The notes under the pieces are model-generated. The model was not told the origin of the DNA and did not search any database. It worked only from the letters and a program-made list of their open reading frames with translations. From Nocardiopsis sp. YSL2 (GTDB lineage Bacteria; Actinomycetota; Actinomycetes; Streptosporangiales; Streptosporangiaceae), in NCBI RefSeq assembly GCF_030555055.1, contig NZ_JAMOAO010000001.1, forward strand, positions 4,898,001 through 4,962,000: a DNA stretch of 64,000 nucleotides. Direction: 5' to 3'. Shown piece by piece: positions 18,301-26,250 of this stretch. The number at the start of each line of letters is the position of its first letter. The first letter of the stretch is position 1. A program made the translations under genes and the position numbers.

Positions 18301-18422
18301 AGGTCCGGGACTCCCACCAGTCCCAGCCCGCCGTCGGTGAGCTTCTCCGCCAGGTCCAGTACCTCCGAGTCGTTCTTGCCGAGGATCCTCAGGGCGTCGG
18401 CGTACGTGAGCTGCTTGGCCAT
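15324..18422 (-). CDS. NACHT-domain STAND NTPase, copy B
   Basis: A 1032-residue paralogue of copy A with the same order of parts: helical N-terminus (LTYADALRILGKNDSE), Walker A GHPGAGKS at 328-335, Walker B VVILDGFDE at about 397-405, FEFLHATFGEYLVAR, then a C-terminal domain. Residues 1-105 and the NACHT core (about 305-450) are near-identical to copy A. Residues about 113-190 and much of the C-terminal domain are diverged. It is the first gene of the pair; the start ATG has AAAGG upstream. Tandem sensors with a shared core and different recognition parts suggest two related triggers, an inference. The long open frame on the opposite strand is a shadow. Confidence 0.88.
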   Translation of the reverse strand: MAKQLTYADALRILGKNDSEVLDLAEKLTDGGLGLVGVPDLFGARGALVSKGRQALEGIRGKLKGESRLSRTERIEAAYQVLVVVAFFEAVEESLAEIGAPFTLNDLDITGDEFSHLLRLCTRFHQPISRQGRERRGTSSGMVLLTDDFLGFVLGLATVERHGITGLGHPVMSRLSKVLPDRSADRLGEYYRRLAADVPEFGMWVHLEEHARTQRTLGTGLGELRRRLDAIGSGRTVEARRRELSDGYQVPLRQPVLRADDLPPGLRLPTLEDCYVSPRGRVAFVRMGSAPSTEAWWEQQTVIDDLPSFVAAHLVHPATTSLPTVVLGHPGAGKSKFTEMLAARLPAADFLPIRVELRSVQPNSPIHLQIEEGLAAALHTRVSWRELAESADGALPVVILDGFDELLQATGVDRSDYLERVQEFQLRQEAIGQPVAVIVTSRTIVANRARFPPDTTVIRLEPFSEEQVEQMLGVWNRTNAHAFASAGREPLAVSDLAPHHDLAEQPLLLLMLLVFDTGDNALRRAPGTLSHGDLYERLLTMFAGREVDKHRPGLGVRERAQAVEGELRRLEIAAMAMFARGRQSVHADELDRDLAVLMPDAAKRADDADLHGQIAPAHQVLGRFFFVHEARARAADGAASVFEFLHATFGEYLVARAVTSALGELVEDRARSLRRRGGPQHLDDGELHALSSFAAFAGREKVVDFLDERVRRQLEDDPDLAGEYTALLIELFREAPFPAPNRSYTAYEPQRLATSAREGRYTANLVTLLVLVAQRPLQLNELFPEARDHWHAWRATVAQWRALPSSQWFGILDTLRIRHHGYVDNTDPFTTIEREDLSPVNVGECLGFELRADLNDEASVVDPYGITVPHASVTSALLRSMALQANSTASRMSLILLPYLRHVSLDLGTWYTDEETDTSWVQAHEVMRLRLEPPGWRPRERMNTYRRLLDPGRFGRLELLVLRQAAEDLAMLPEDSESLRALSLLVHDYVSSVEVALHHGGLPSEQVQPVFAALNRHIHPTLRRSIAVLANI

Positions 18423-18527
18423 CGGTGCGGGGGCCTTTCCGCATCAGGGGGTGGAACGCGGGCGGACCCGGTACCTGGGGGCGGTACCGAGTCCGAGGGT
18501 CTGGTGGTGGTGCAGGAGTGTGATGCC

Positions 18528-19202
18528 TCAGGGCAGCTGCCAGTTCACGGGCTGTGCGCCCATCTCCTCCAGCATCACGTTGGTGCGGCTGAACGGCTTG
18601 GAGCCGAAGAACCCGTTGCGCGCGGAGAGCGGGCTCGGGTGCGCGGACTCCACGCACGGCACGCCCGGCATCATCGGGCGCAGGTTGCGCGCGTCGCGGC
18701 CCCACAGGATCGCCACGAGCGGCTTGCCGCGCTCGGACAGCGCGCGGATCGCCTGCTCGGTGACGGCCTCCCAGCCCTTGCCCCGGTGCGATCCGGCCTT
18801 GCCCGGAGCGACGGTCAGCACCCTGTTGAGCAGCAGGACGCCCTGCTCGGTCCACGGAGTCAGGTCGCCGTTGGACGGCATGGGGGCGCCGAGGTCGTCC
18901 TGCATCTCCTTGTAGATGTTGCGCAGGCTCGCGGGCAGGCGCACGTCCGGGGCGACGGAGAAGCTCAGGCCCACCGCGTTGCCGGGGGTGGGATAGGGGT
19001 CCTGGCCCACGATGAGCACGCGCACGTCGTCGAAGGGCTGCTGGAAGGCGCGCAGCACGTTCTCCCCGGCCGGAAGGTAGGTCCGGCCCTCCGCGATCTC
19101 CTGGCGGAGGAAGTCGCCCATCGCGGCGATCTGCGGGGAGACCGGCTCGAGGGCCTTCGCCCAACCGTTGTCCATGATTTCGTTCAGGTCCCTGGAAGAC
19201 AT
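18528..19202 (-). CDS. ung: Uracil-DNA glycosylase
   Basis: A 224-residue family-1 UDG that removes uracil from DNA as the first step of base excision repair. The water-activating loop GQDPYP is present in [20 protein letters not shown], the Ser-Pro loop in the middle (LLLNRVLTV region) and the Leu-intercalation loop [17 protein letters not shown] near the C-terminus. Length is normal. ATG 19202 ([14 protein letters not shown]) gives the usual N-terminus; earlier in-frame starts add a Pro/Arg-rich stretch with no homology. It lies about 105 bp upstream of the NACHT pair on the same strand, but nothing ties their functions together. Confidence 0.96.
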   Translation of the reverse strand: MSSRDLNEIMDNGWAKALEPVSPQIAAMGDFLRQEIAEGRTYLPAGENVLRAFQQPFDDVRVLIVGQDPYPTPGNAVGLSFSVAPDVRLPASLRNIYKEMQDDLGAPMPSNGDLTPWTEQGVLLLNRVLTVAPGKAGSHRGKGWEAVTEQAIRALSERGKPLVAILWGRDARNLRPMMPGVPCVESAHPSPLSARNGFFGSKPFSRTNVMLEEMGAQPVNWQLP

Positions 19203-19319
19203 GGCCAGAACACTAGCGCCAGCTCCCGACATCCACGGCCGTTTCGGCGCTCGGGGCCGCCTACGCCGAGTGCCCGGGCCGGGTCCGGGACGAGGGCGTC
19301 GAGCGGTTCGACCGGCCAC

Positions 19320-19352
19320 GCGCCCCCGCGGCCGAACCGGTCGCGGGGGCGC
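19320..19352 (-). terminator. Terminator of the GH15 gene
   Basis: GCGCCCCCGCG (19320-19330) and CGCGGGGGCGC (19342-19352) form a perfect 11-bp stem with an 11-nt loop, 37 bp past the GH15 stop codon. Confidence 0.75.
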
Positions 19353-19388
19353 TGGGCTCAGTCGTCGGGGGGCACGTTCGCCGGGGGG

Positions 19389-21194
19389 CTATTCCGCTCG
19401 CCAGCCGCCCTGGCGGTCGGCGAGGTTGAGGGCGGTGGTCACCAGGGGCACGTGGCTGAACGCCTGGGGGAAGTTGCCGACCTGGCGGCCCAGCCGCGGG
19501 TCCCACTCCTCGGCCAGCAGCCCCAGGTCGTTGCGCAGCGAGAGCAGGCGCTCGAACAGCTCCCTGGCCTCCTCCTGGCGGCCGATGGACAGCAGCGCGT
19601 TGGCCATCCAGAAGCTGCACGCCAGGAAGGCGCCCTCGTCGCCGGGCAGCTGGTCGGCGGAGTTCTCCAGGTCCGTGCGGTAGCGCAGTACGAAGCCGTC
19701 GACCATCAGGTCCTTGCGGATCGCCTCGATGGTGCCGATCACGCGGGGGTCGTCGTAGGGGAGGAAGCCGACCTCGGGGATCAGCAGCAGGGCCGCGTCC
19801 AGCTCCTTGCTGCCGTAGTACTGGGTGAAGGTGTTGCGGTGGGGGTCGTAGCCGTACTCGCAGACCTCGGCGTGGATGGTGTCGCGCAGGGCCTTCCACC
19901 TCTCGATGGGGCCCTCCTTGCCGAACTCCTCGATGCTGCGCACCGCTCGGTCGGCCGCCACCCAGGCCATGACCTTGGAGTGCACGAAGTGCTGTCGGGG
20001 TCCGCGTACCTCCCACAGGCCCTCGTCGGGTTCGTCCCAGCACCACTCCAGGTAGTTCACCAGCGAGCGCTGCAGGCCCCACAGGTGGTCGCCCCCGCGG
20101 ATCCCGGAGCGCCTGGCCAGGTGCAGTACGTCCATGACCTCGCCGTACACGTCCAGCTGGTACTGGCCCACGGCGGCGTTGCCGATGCGGACCGGGCGGG
20201 AGGCCTCGTAGCCGGGCAGCCAGTCGGCCTCCCACTCGGTCAGCCGCCGCTCGCCGCGGATGCCGTACATGATCTGCATGAGCTGGGGTTCGCCGGCCAC
20301 GGCGCGGACCAGCCACTCGCGCCAGGCGAGGGCCTCGTCCTTGTAGCCCGAGCGGATCAGCGCCTCCAGGGTGATGGTGGCGTCACGCAGCCAGCAGTAC
20401 CGGTAGTCCCAGTTGCGCACGCCCCCGATCTCCTCGGGCAGGGAGGTGGTGGGCGCCGCCACGATGCCGCCGGTCGGGCGGTAGGTGAGGGCCTTGAGGA
20501 CGATGAGGGACCGGATGACGGCCTCGCGGTAGGGGCCGTCGTAGGTGCACTGGCTGACCCACTTCTCCCAGAACCGCTCGGTGCGGGAGAGCGCTTTCTC
20601 AGCGTCCAAATGGTCGGACTCCTCCACCTGGGAGGGGTGCCAGGTCATCACGAACGGCACGCGTTGGCCGGCGGTGACGGTGAAGTTCGCGTCGTGGGTG
20701 AAGTTGTGCCCCTGCAGGGCGACGGGGGCGCTCAACCAGATCGCGTCGGGGCCGGCGATGGCGACGAGTTCGGTGCCGGCCCTGTGCATCCAGGGCACGA
20801 CGTGTCCGTAGTCGAAGCGGATCCGCATGGTCGTGCTCATCTCGACCGAGCCGCTGAGGCCCTCGACGATGCGGACGATGTGCGGTGCGCCGCCGCGTGG
20901 GGGCATGAAGTCGATGACCCGCACCGATCCGGTGTCGGTGTCCCACTCCGATTCCAGGATGAGCGTCTCACCCCGGTAGTGGCGCCGGGTGGCGTTCGGT
21001 TCGCCGTCGGCCGGGCGCAGCGACCAGCCGCCGTTCTGCTCGTCGCCGAGCAGGGCGGCGAAGCAGGCCGAGGAGTCGAAATCCGGCAGACAGGCCCAGT
21101 CGATGGAACCGTCGCGACCGACCAGCGCGGCGGTCTGCATGTCGCCGATCATTGCGTAGTCTTCAATCCAGCCGGGCACGCGGCTCACCCCCAT
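19389..21194 (-). CDS. Glycoside hydrolase family 15 protein (glucoamylase/trehalase-like)
   Basis: A 601-residue GH15 protein. The N-terminal beta-sandwich begins IEDYAMIGDMQTAALVGRDG and SIDWACLPDFDS. The (alpha/alpha)6 catalytic barrel carries the family hallmark NWDYRYCWLRDA and the conserved C-terminal block LLAEEWDPRLGRQVGNFPQ with the likely catalytic Glu. No signal peptide is seen, so it acts inside the cell. Actinobacterial cytosolic members include trehalases as well as glucan hydrolases, and the substrate cannot be chosen from sequence. ATG 21194 follows AAGGACGACGTG, a good ribosome site. A 20-bp palindrome lies about 320 bp upstream. Confidence 0.92.
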   Translation of the reverse strand: MGVSRVPGWIEDYAMIGDMQTAALVGRDGSIDWACLPDFDSSACFAALLGDEQNGGWSLRPADGEPNATRRHYRGETLILESEWDTDTGSVRVIDFMPPRGGAPHIVRIVEGLSGSVEMSTTMRIRFDYGHVVPWMHRAGTELVAIAGPDAIWLSAPVALQGHNFTHDANFTVTAGQRVPFVMTWHPSQVEESDHLDAEKALSRTERFWEKWVSQCTYDGPYREAVIRSLIVLKALTYRPTGGIVAAPTTSLPEEIGGVRNWDYRYCWLRDATITLEALIRSGYKDEALAWREWLVRAVAGEPQLMQIMYGIRGERRLTEWEADWLPGYEASRPVRIGNAAVGQYQLDVYGEVMDVLHLARRSGIRGGDHLWGLQRSLVNYLEWCWDEPDEGLWEVRGPRQHFVHSKVMAWVAADRAVRSIEEFGKEGPIERWKALRDTIHAEVCEYGYDPHRNTFTQYYGSKELDAALLLIPEVGFLPYDDPRVIGTIEAIRKDLMVDGFVLRYRTDLENSADQLPGDEGAFLACSFWMANALLSIGRQEEARELFERLLSLRNDLGLLAEEWDPRLGRQVGNFPQAFSHVPLVTTALNLADRQGGWRAE

Positions 21195-21620
21195 CACGTC
21201 GTCCTTGGTCCTGCGGTTGGCGCGAGTGCCGTTGGCTGGACGGGGCCGCCGCATCGTCGCGGAGCACCTCGCGCACGCCCGTGTGCGCTCCCCATCGAGG
21301 CCTCTCTCCCGTTCCGGCCGGCCGACACGCGTCCGCCGTCGGAAAGGGGCGCCGTTCGGGCCTTGTCCTCTCCCCGACCCCACGACTTGCCTGGTACCCG
21401 GTATGTTCCCAGGTGAGGGCAGCCGAAAAGGCCGGAGCGCCGGAACCCGCCCGAACACGGTCCTTCCGTTCACCGCGGTCCCCATCCTCCCTTCTTCGCC
21501 GGGGTCGCGCTACCCGCAAGTGCACGTGCATTTGCAGGGTCGGCGTGGTATGGGGTTAATTGCGGGAGTTTGTCCGGGCAGAAGTTATGACGCGGTGATC
21601 AACCGCTGATGACGGGTCGG
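21195..21620. other. Intergenic region upstream of the GH15 gene
   Basis: No gene is seen. It holds the near-perfect 20-bp palindrome GCAAGTGCACGTGCATTTGC at 21516-21535 (one mismatched pair), a plausible regulator site. An AT-richer segment near 21550-21620 may contain promoters. Confidence 0.5.
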
Positions 21621-22256
21621 CTAACAGTGAGATGATTTCGGTTCTTCCGACGGCATTTCAGACATTTGGAACATCGGAATGAAGACATGGGCGAGTGGTC
21701 CGATGGTGACCGCGAACACCACGGTTCCCACACCGACCGTTCCACCGAGAACCACACCGGTGACCACCACCGTGATCTCGATGACAGTGCGGGCCAGGCG
21801 CACGGACCACCCGCGTGCCGCGAGCCCCGTCATGAGCCCGTCCCGCGGTCCGGTGCCCAGTCCGGCGCCGATGTAGCAGCCGGTCGCCACGGCGCACACC
21901 AGAATGCCCAGGGCCAGCAGCACCACCCGCACCAGGAGGGGGCCGGTCGTGGGAATCAGCCACATGAACAGGTCGACGCACACGCCGATCACCACCACGT
22001 TGCTCAGGGTGCCCAGCCCCGGTCTCTGGCGCAGCGGGATCCACAGCAGCATCAGCGCGGCGCCCACGATGACGCTCCACGCCCCCACGGACAGCCCCGC
22101 CCGCAGGGCCAGGCCCTGGTGCAGCACGTCCCAGGGCATCGAACCCAGGCGCGCCTCGATCAACAGGGCGCCGCTGAGCCCGTACAGGACCAGGCCGGCG
22201 TAGAGCCGCACGAGGCGCTGGAGGCGGGGTCGGGGCAGGATCGGGGTGATCGTCAC
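21621..22256 (-). CDS. yczE: YczE-family membrane protein
   Basis: A 211-residue integral membrane protein with five or six hydrophobic spans. RLVRLYAGLVLYGLSGALLI near the start and LGSMPWDVLHQGL, then GCYIGAGLGTGPRDGLMTGL, are hallmarks of the YczE/YitT-like family. Function is not established; a transport role is assumed for relatives. GTG 22256 is chosen because family members begin just before the RLVRLYAG span. A longer ATG start at 22373 would add a Pro-rich tail. It is divergent from the MocR-type regulator YczR, the conserved partner of yczE in many bacteria. Confidence 0.82.
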   Translation of the reverse strand: MTITPILPRPRLQRLVRLYAGLVLYGLSGALLIEARLGSMPWDVLHQGLALRAGLSVGAWSVIVGAALMLLWIPLRQRPGLGTLSNVVVIGVCVDLFMWLIPTTGPLLVRVVLLALGILVCAVATGCYIGAGLGTGPRDGLMTGLAARGWSVRLARTVIEITVVVTGVVLGGTVGVGTVVFAVTIGPLAHVFIPMFQMSEMPSEEPKSSHC

Positions 22257-22469
22257 GGCGGTGTCCGGTGCCTTTCGCGGTTCGGGAGTCGGTGCGCGCA
22301 CGAGGGCCGGGGCGCCAGGCGGAGGGGCGGGCGGGTGCCGCCCCAGACATCCTGTCATCGGATCAGAGGCCATTCCTCGGGCCGCATCGCCAGAGTGGCG
22401 GAAGTGGCGCGGTTAGTGAAGGGCCAATACGCTCAAGTGGACCGAACGGTGCACGCGGACGGGGGATCC

Positions 22470-23942
22470 ATGGTCAGGCAGGCGGGCAAGCGGACGATGG
22501 ACCGCACGGGCACGGGCGGAGGGACACGGCGCATCAACGGCCGTCTGCTGGCCCGCCTGATCGGCGAGGCGCCCGTGGAGCGGCCCTACTACCTGGCCAT
22601 CGCCCGGGCCGTCAGCGGTCTGGTCCTGGACGGGCGCGTGCCCACCAACACGCGCCTGCCGGCCGAACGCGACCTGGCCACCGCGCTCGGGGTGAGCCGC
22701 AACACCGTGACCGCCGCCTACGCCTGGCTGCGCGACAACCGCTTCCTGGACAGTCGGCAGGGAGCGGGCAGTTGGACGGTCCTGCCGGACTCGGGGTCGG
22801 GCGAGTCCGCGCCCTTCCCGTCCCCGGCCGAGCAGATCGACCTGGGCGTGGCCGCGCCCCCGGCCGTGGAGGGACTGCGCGCCGCCGCGTTCCAGGCCTC
22901 CGAGCAGCTCGCCGCCCACGTGGGAGGGCTGGGCTACTACCCTTACGGCCTCCCCGAGCTCCGGCACGCGATCGCGCGCCGCTACGTCGAGCGCGGGCTG
23001 CCCACCACCCCGGAGCAGATCTTCGTCACCAGCGGCGCCCAGCACGCCGTGGCCCTGCTCATGGACCTGCTGGTGCAGGACGGCGACGACGTGCTGGTCG
23101 AGTCGCCCACCTACCCGCACCCGGTCGACGCCGCCCGCCACCGGGGCGCCCGGATCCGCACCGTCGGCGTCACACCGCAGGGATGGGACATGGAGTACCT
23201 GGCCGACGCCTTCCGCCAGTGGCGCCCGGGCCTGGCCTACCTCATCCCCGACTTCCAGAACCCGACCGGCGCCCTGATGGACGACGAGGAGCGCCGCGTC
23301 CTGGTCCGGGAGGCGCGCCGGGCCGGGAGCCACCTGGTCATCGACGAGTCGGTCGCCGAGCTGGCGATCGACTCCGGCGACCTGCCGGCGCCGGTGGCCG
23401 CCTACGACACCGACGGGCGCGTGTTCACCGTCGGTTCGGTGGCCAAGCTGCTGTGGGGCGGCCTGCGGGTGGGCTGGGTGCGCACCACGCCGCCGATGGT
23501 GGCCCGGCTCATGGCCGTCCGCCAGCGCGTCGACATCGCCGGGGCCGTGCTGGAGCAGTTGGTCGTCACGCACCTGATGTCCGACGTGCTCCGGATCCGT
23601 GCCGAGCGCAGCCGACAGCTGCGCCGCAACCGGGACGCGCTGCTGCGGGCGATGCGCGAGCGCCTGCCGGACTGGCGGCCCAGCGTGCCGGGGGGCGGCC
23701 TGGTGGTGTGGGCGACGCTGCCGCAGCCCGTGGCGACGGCGCTGTCGGCCGCGGCGGTCCGGTACGGCGTGCACCCGGCGGCCGGGCCGGTGTTCGGTAC
23801 GGACGGCACCCTGGAGCGCTACCTGCGCCTGGCCTACACCCAGCCGCCCGACGTGCTGGCCGACGCCGTGGACCGGCTGGCCCGCGCCTACGCCGAGACC
23901 CTGGCCCACCCCGGCCAGCCGCGCGGCCAGCTCTACGTCTGA
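22470..23942 (+). CDS. yczR: MocR-like regulator YczR (GntR helix-turn-helix + aminotransferase fold)
   Basis: A 490-residue chimeric regulator. The GntR winged helix covers about residues 30-100 (LPAERDLATALGVSRNTVTA), followed by a class-I aminotransferase-like domain. PLP-site landmarks are GYYPYGLPELR, FVTSGAQHAVALLMDLLV, PDFQNPTGALM and the Lys segment VGSVAKLLWGGLRVGW. In MocR proteins the second domain senses PLP or an amino compound and controls DNA binding rather than catalysing transamination. ATG 22470 follows GGGGGATCC. It is divergent from yczE, which it probably regulates. The 213-bp space between the two starts should hold its operator, though I see no obvious repeat there. Confidence 0.9.
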   Translation: MVRQAGKRTMDRTGTGGGTRRINGRLLARLIGEAPVERPYYLAIARAVSGLVLDGRVPTNTRLPAERDLATALGVSRNTVTAAYAWLRDNRFLDSRQGAGSWTVLPDSGSGESAPFPSPAEQIDLGVAAPPAVEGLRAAAFQASEQLAAHVGGLGYYPYGLPELRHAIARRYVERGLPTTPEQIFVTSGAQHAVALLMDLLVQDGDDVLVESPTYPHPVDAARHRGARIRTVGVTPQGWDMEYLADAFRQWRPGLAYLIPDFQNPTGALMDDEERRVLVREARRAGSHLVIDESVAELAIDSGDLPAPVAAYDTDGRVFTVGSVAKLLWGGLRVGWVRTTPPMVARLMAVRQRVDIAGAVLEQLVVTHLMSDVLRIRAERSRQLRRNRDALLRAMRERLPDWRPSVPGGGLVVWATLPQPVATALSAAAVRYGVHPAAGPVFGTDGTLERYLRLAYTQPPDVLADAVDRLARAYAETLAHPGQPRGQLYV

Positions 23943-23962
23943 ACGGGACCCGGGCCCGCGGA

Positions 23963-24784
23963 CTACGAGGCGACGCGCCGGGCGAAGCGGACGACCTCCG
24001 CCAGGACCTCGTCGCGGTTGGTCTCGTTGAAGACCTCGTGCCGGGCACCCGGGAAGACCCGTGCGGCGAAGTCGCGCCCCGCGAGGAGCTCGATCCCGGT
24101 CCTGGTCCCGCTGATCGGCACGAGAGTGTCGTCCGATCCGTGCAGCCACAGCAGCGGCAGCGACTCCACGCGCCCCGCCTCGCGGACACGCTCCAGCTCG
24201 CGGAGCATGGCCAGCACGGTGGTCCGACGGAAGGGGCCGTGCCAGACCAGGGGATCGGCCACGTAGGCGGCGCCCACGGCCGGGTCGCGGGACAGGGTGC
24301 CGGGATCGATGGGGGCGTCGGGGATCTCCTCCGCGGCGGCCAGGTCCTCCAGGGCCTGCCAGTGCCCCAGCACCGGGCCGGACAGCACCAGGCCGGCGAG
24401 GTCCCCCTCGTGGGTCTGGGCGTAGCGGGCGGCGATGAGGCCGCCCATGGAGTGGCCGATCAGGACCAGGGGCAGCCTCCGGTAGGCGGTGCGCGCCTGG
24501 GTGATGATCCGGTGCACGTCCTCGACCACGCCCGCGAAGTCGTCGATGAGGACCCGTTCACCGGAGGAGCCCCCGTGGCCGCGGTGGTCGGCGCCGTAGA
24601 CGACCGCTCCCACGGCGACCAGGTCCGCCGCCACCTGCTCGTAGCGGCCCAGGTGCTCGCCGTAGCCGTGGACGAGGACCGCCAGCCAGGTCGGTTCGGT
24701 GTCGGGGGAGACCCAGGCGCGCGCCGCGAGCCGTCCCGATCCGTCCGGCCCGCCGGCCAGGGCCCATTCGCGTGTGGTGATCAC
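23963..24784 (-). CDS. Alpha/beta hydrolase (monoacylglycerol lipase-like)
   Basis: A 273-residue serine hydrolase of the Hydrolase_4 group. HGYGEHLGRYEQVA forms the oxyanion region, the nucleophile elbow is LIGHSMGGLIAARY near residue 110, the acid is in LHGSDDTLVPISGT and the catalytic His in PGARHEVFNE. These are the features of monoacylglycerol lipases, but substrate range in the group is broad. Start ATG 24784 gives the expected N-terminus. It is convergent with yczR, with about 20 bp between stops. Confidence 0.9.
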   Translation of the reverse strand: MITTREWALAGGPDGSGRLAARAWVSPDTEPTWLAVLVHGYGEHLGRYEQVAADLVAVGAVVYGADHRGHGGSSGERVLIDDFAGVVEDVHRIITQARTAYRRLPLVLIGHSMGGLIAARYAQTHEGDLAGLVLSGPVLGHWQALEDLAAAEEIPDAPIDPGTLSRDPAVGAAYVADPLVWHGPFRRTTVLAMLRELERVREAGRVESLPLLWLHGSDDTLVPISGTRTGIELLAGRDFAARVFPGARHEVFNETNRDEVLAEVVRFARRVAS

Positions 24785-25143
24785 CGTGTCCTGCCTCCGC
24801 TTCCGTGCCCGCCGCTGCGACGATCGTCGAGGGCCACCCCTCTCAGGACGGTCACCCTACGGGGCGGCACCCGCGTCACGCATGTGGGAAGGGTGCGTCC
24901 AACGGGACTGGCGGGAATCGAGCTGCGTCCGCCCACCCCGTGCATCAGTGGCATAACGATCGTGTGGGAGGTTCGTGCAGGTCGTCCAGACAAGGCGGCC
25001 AACTCTCGTGTTTAGCCACGAAATACGGCATAAGGTGTGATTAAGGCTACTCATTGTGAAAGGGGATCTTTTACGCTTACGAGTGGGTATCCCTCGGGTG
25101 GGAACCTCGCGTACAACCCACCCGGCAACTCGGACTGGAGAGG
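24785..25143. other. Intergenic region and moaA leader
   Basis: There is no gene. The segment 24990-25080 is markedly AT-richer than its surroundings and probably holds the moaA promoter. Downstream, CGGGTGGG (25095-25102) pairs perfectly with CCCACCCG (25117-25124) about 20 bp before the start codon, so the leader can fold near the ribosome site. I do not recognise a known riboswitch. Confidence 0.5.
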
Positions 25144-26160
25144 GTGACGCCCGTGCTGGCCGACTCCTATGGGCGACGTGCGACCGACCTGCGTGTGTCG
25201 CTCACGGACCGCTGCAACCTCAGATGCACCTACTGCATGCCCCCCGAAGGGTTGGAGTGGCTGCCCAAGCCGGAACTCCTCACCGACGAGGAACTCCTCC
25301 GCCTCATCGGCGTGGGCGTGACACGCCTCGGCATCACCGAGGTCCGCTTCACCGGCGGTGAGCCCCTCCTGCGCCGCGGCCTTCCGGGCCTCATCGCCGG
25401 GACCACCGCGCTCGAACCCCGCCCCCACACCGCCCTGACCACGAACGGCATCGGGCTGGCCCGGATGGCCCCCGCGCTCGCCGAGGCGGGGCTGGACCGG
25501 GTGAACGTCTCCCTCGACACCCTGCGCCACGACGTGTTCGAGAAGCTCGCCCGCCGCCGCAGGCTCGACGACGTCCTCGAAGGGCTGGAGGGAGCCGCCC
25601 GGGCCGGACTGACCCCCGTCAAGGTCAACGCCGTCCTGATGCGCGACACCAACGAGCACGAGGCCGCCGACCTCCTGCGCTTCTGCGTCGAGCGCGGCTA
25701 CGAGCTGCGCTTCATCGAGCAGATGCCGCTGGACGCCCAACACGGGTGGCGGCGCGACACCATGATCACCGCCGACGAGATCCTCGCCCTGCTGGAGACG
25801 GAGTTCGAGCTGGACGCCGCCGACGCCGACACCCGCGGCAGCGCGCCCGCCGAACTGTTCCACCTGCGCGGGACACGCTTCCCCAACGGGGAGCAGGCCA
25901 CCGTGGGCGTCATCGGCTCGGTCACCAGGCCCTTCTGCGGGGCGTGCGACCGCGTGCGGCTCACCGCCGACGGCCAGGTGCGCAACTGCCTGTTCGCCCG
26001 GGAGGAGTCCGACCTGCGCACGCTCCTGCGCGAGGGGGCCGACGACGACGCGATCGTCGCGCGGTGGGAGGCGGCCGTGGCGAGCAAGCTGCCGGGCCAC
26101 GGGATCAACGACCCCTCGTTCCTGCAGCCCGCCCGCCCGATGTCGGCGATCGGCGGCTGA
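25144..26160 (+). CDS. moaA: GTP 3',8-cyclase MoaA
   Basis: A 338-residue radical SAM enzyme that starts molybdenum-cofactor synthesis by converting GTP to 3',8-cyclo-GTP. The radical-SAM cluster motif is Cys24, Cys28, Cys31 in RCNLRCTYCMPP. FTGGEPLLRRGL is the SAM-binding GGE region. The second, GTP-binding cluster is given by the Cys residues in FCGACDRVRLTADGQVRNC. The C-terminus ends in the required Gly-Gly (SAIGG). GTG 25144 follows GGAGAGG. mobA lies 1.3 kb downstream on the same strand, with rtcB between them. Confidence 0.97.
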   Translation: MTPVLADSYGRRATDLRVSLTDRCNLRCTYCMPPEGLEWLPKPELLTDEELLRLIGVGVTRLGITEVRFTGGEPLLRRGLPGLIAGTTALEPRPHTALTTNGIGLARMAPALAEAGLDRVNVSLDTLRHDVFEKLARRRRLDDVLEGLEGAARAGLTPVKVNAVLMRDTNEHEAADLLRFCVERGYELRFIEQMPLDAQHGWRRDTMITADEILALLETEFELDAADADTRGSAPAELFHLRGTRFPNGEQATVGVIGSVTRPFCGACDRVRLTADGQVRNCLFAREESDLRTLLREGADDDAIVARWEAAVASKLPGHGINDPSFLQPARPMSAIGG

Positions 26161-26250
26161 AGCGGCCGAAAACCCTTTGCCACCGCGAATCGGGGTCTGG
26201 CTTGATGGAGCGCGACGAGCCGGAACCACGAGTCAGGGAGGTGGCACGGC

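Noticed and set aside
15036-21416. Very long plus-strand open frames (950 and 1166 codons) opposite the NACHT, ung and GH15 genes
   Set aside because: They are antisense shadows produced by the strong third-position G/C bias. Their translations are low-complexity Gly/Arg/Val/Asp text without family motifs or ribosome sites, while the minus-strand genes carry clear motifs.
24990-25143. Known riboswitch (Moco or similar) before moaA
   Set aside because: Only one simple stem is visible; I cannot find the conserved core of a known riboswitch by eye.
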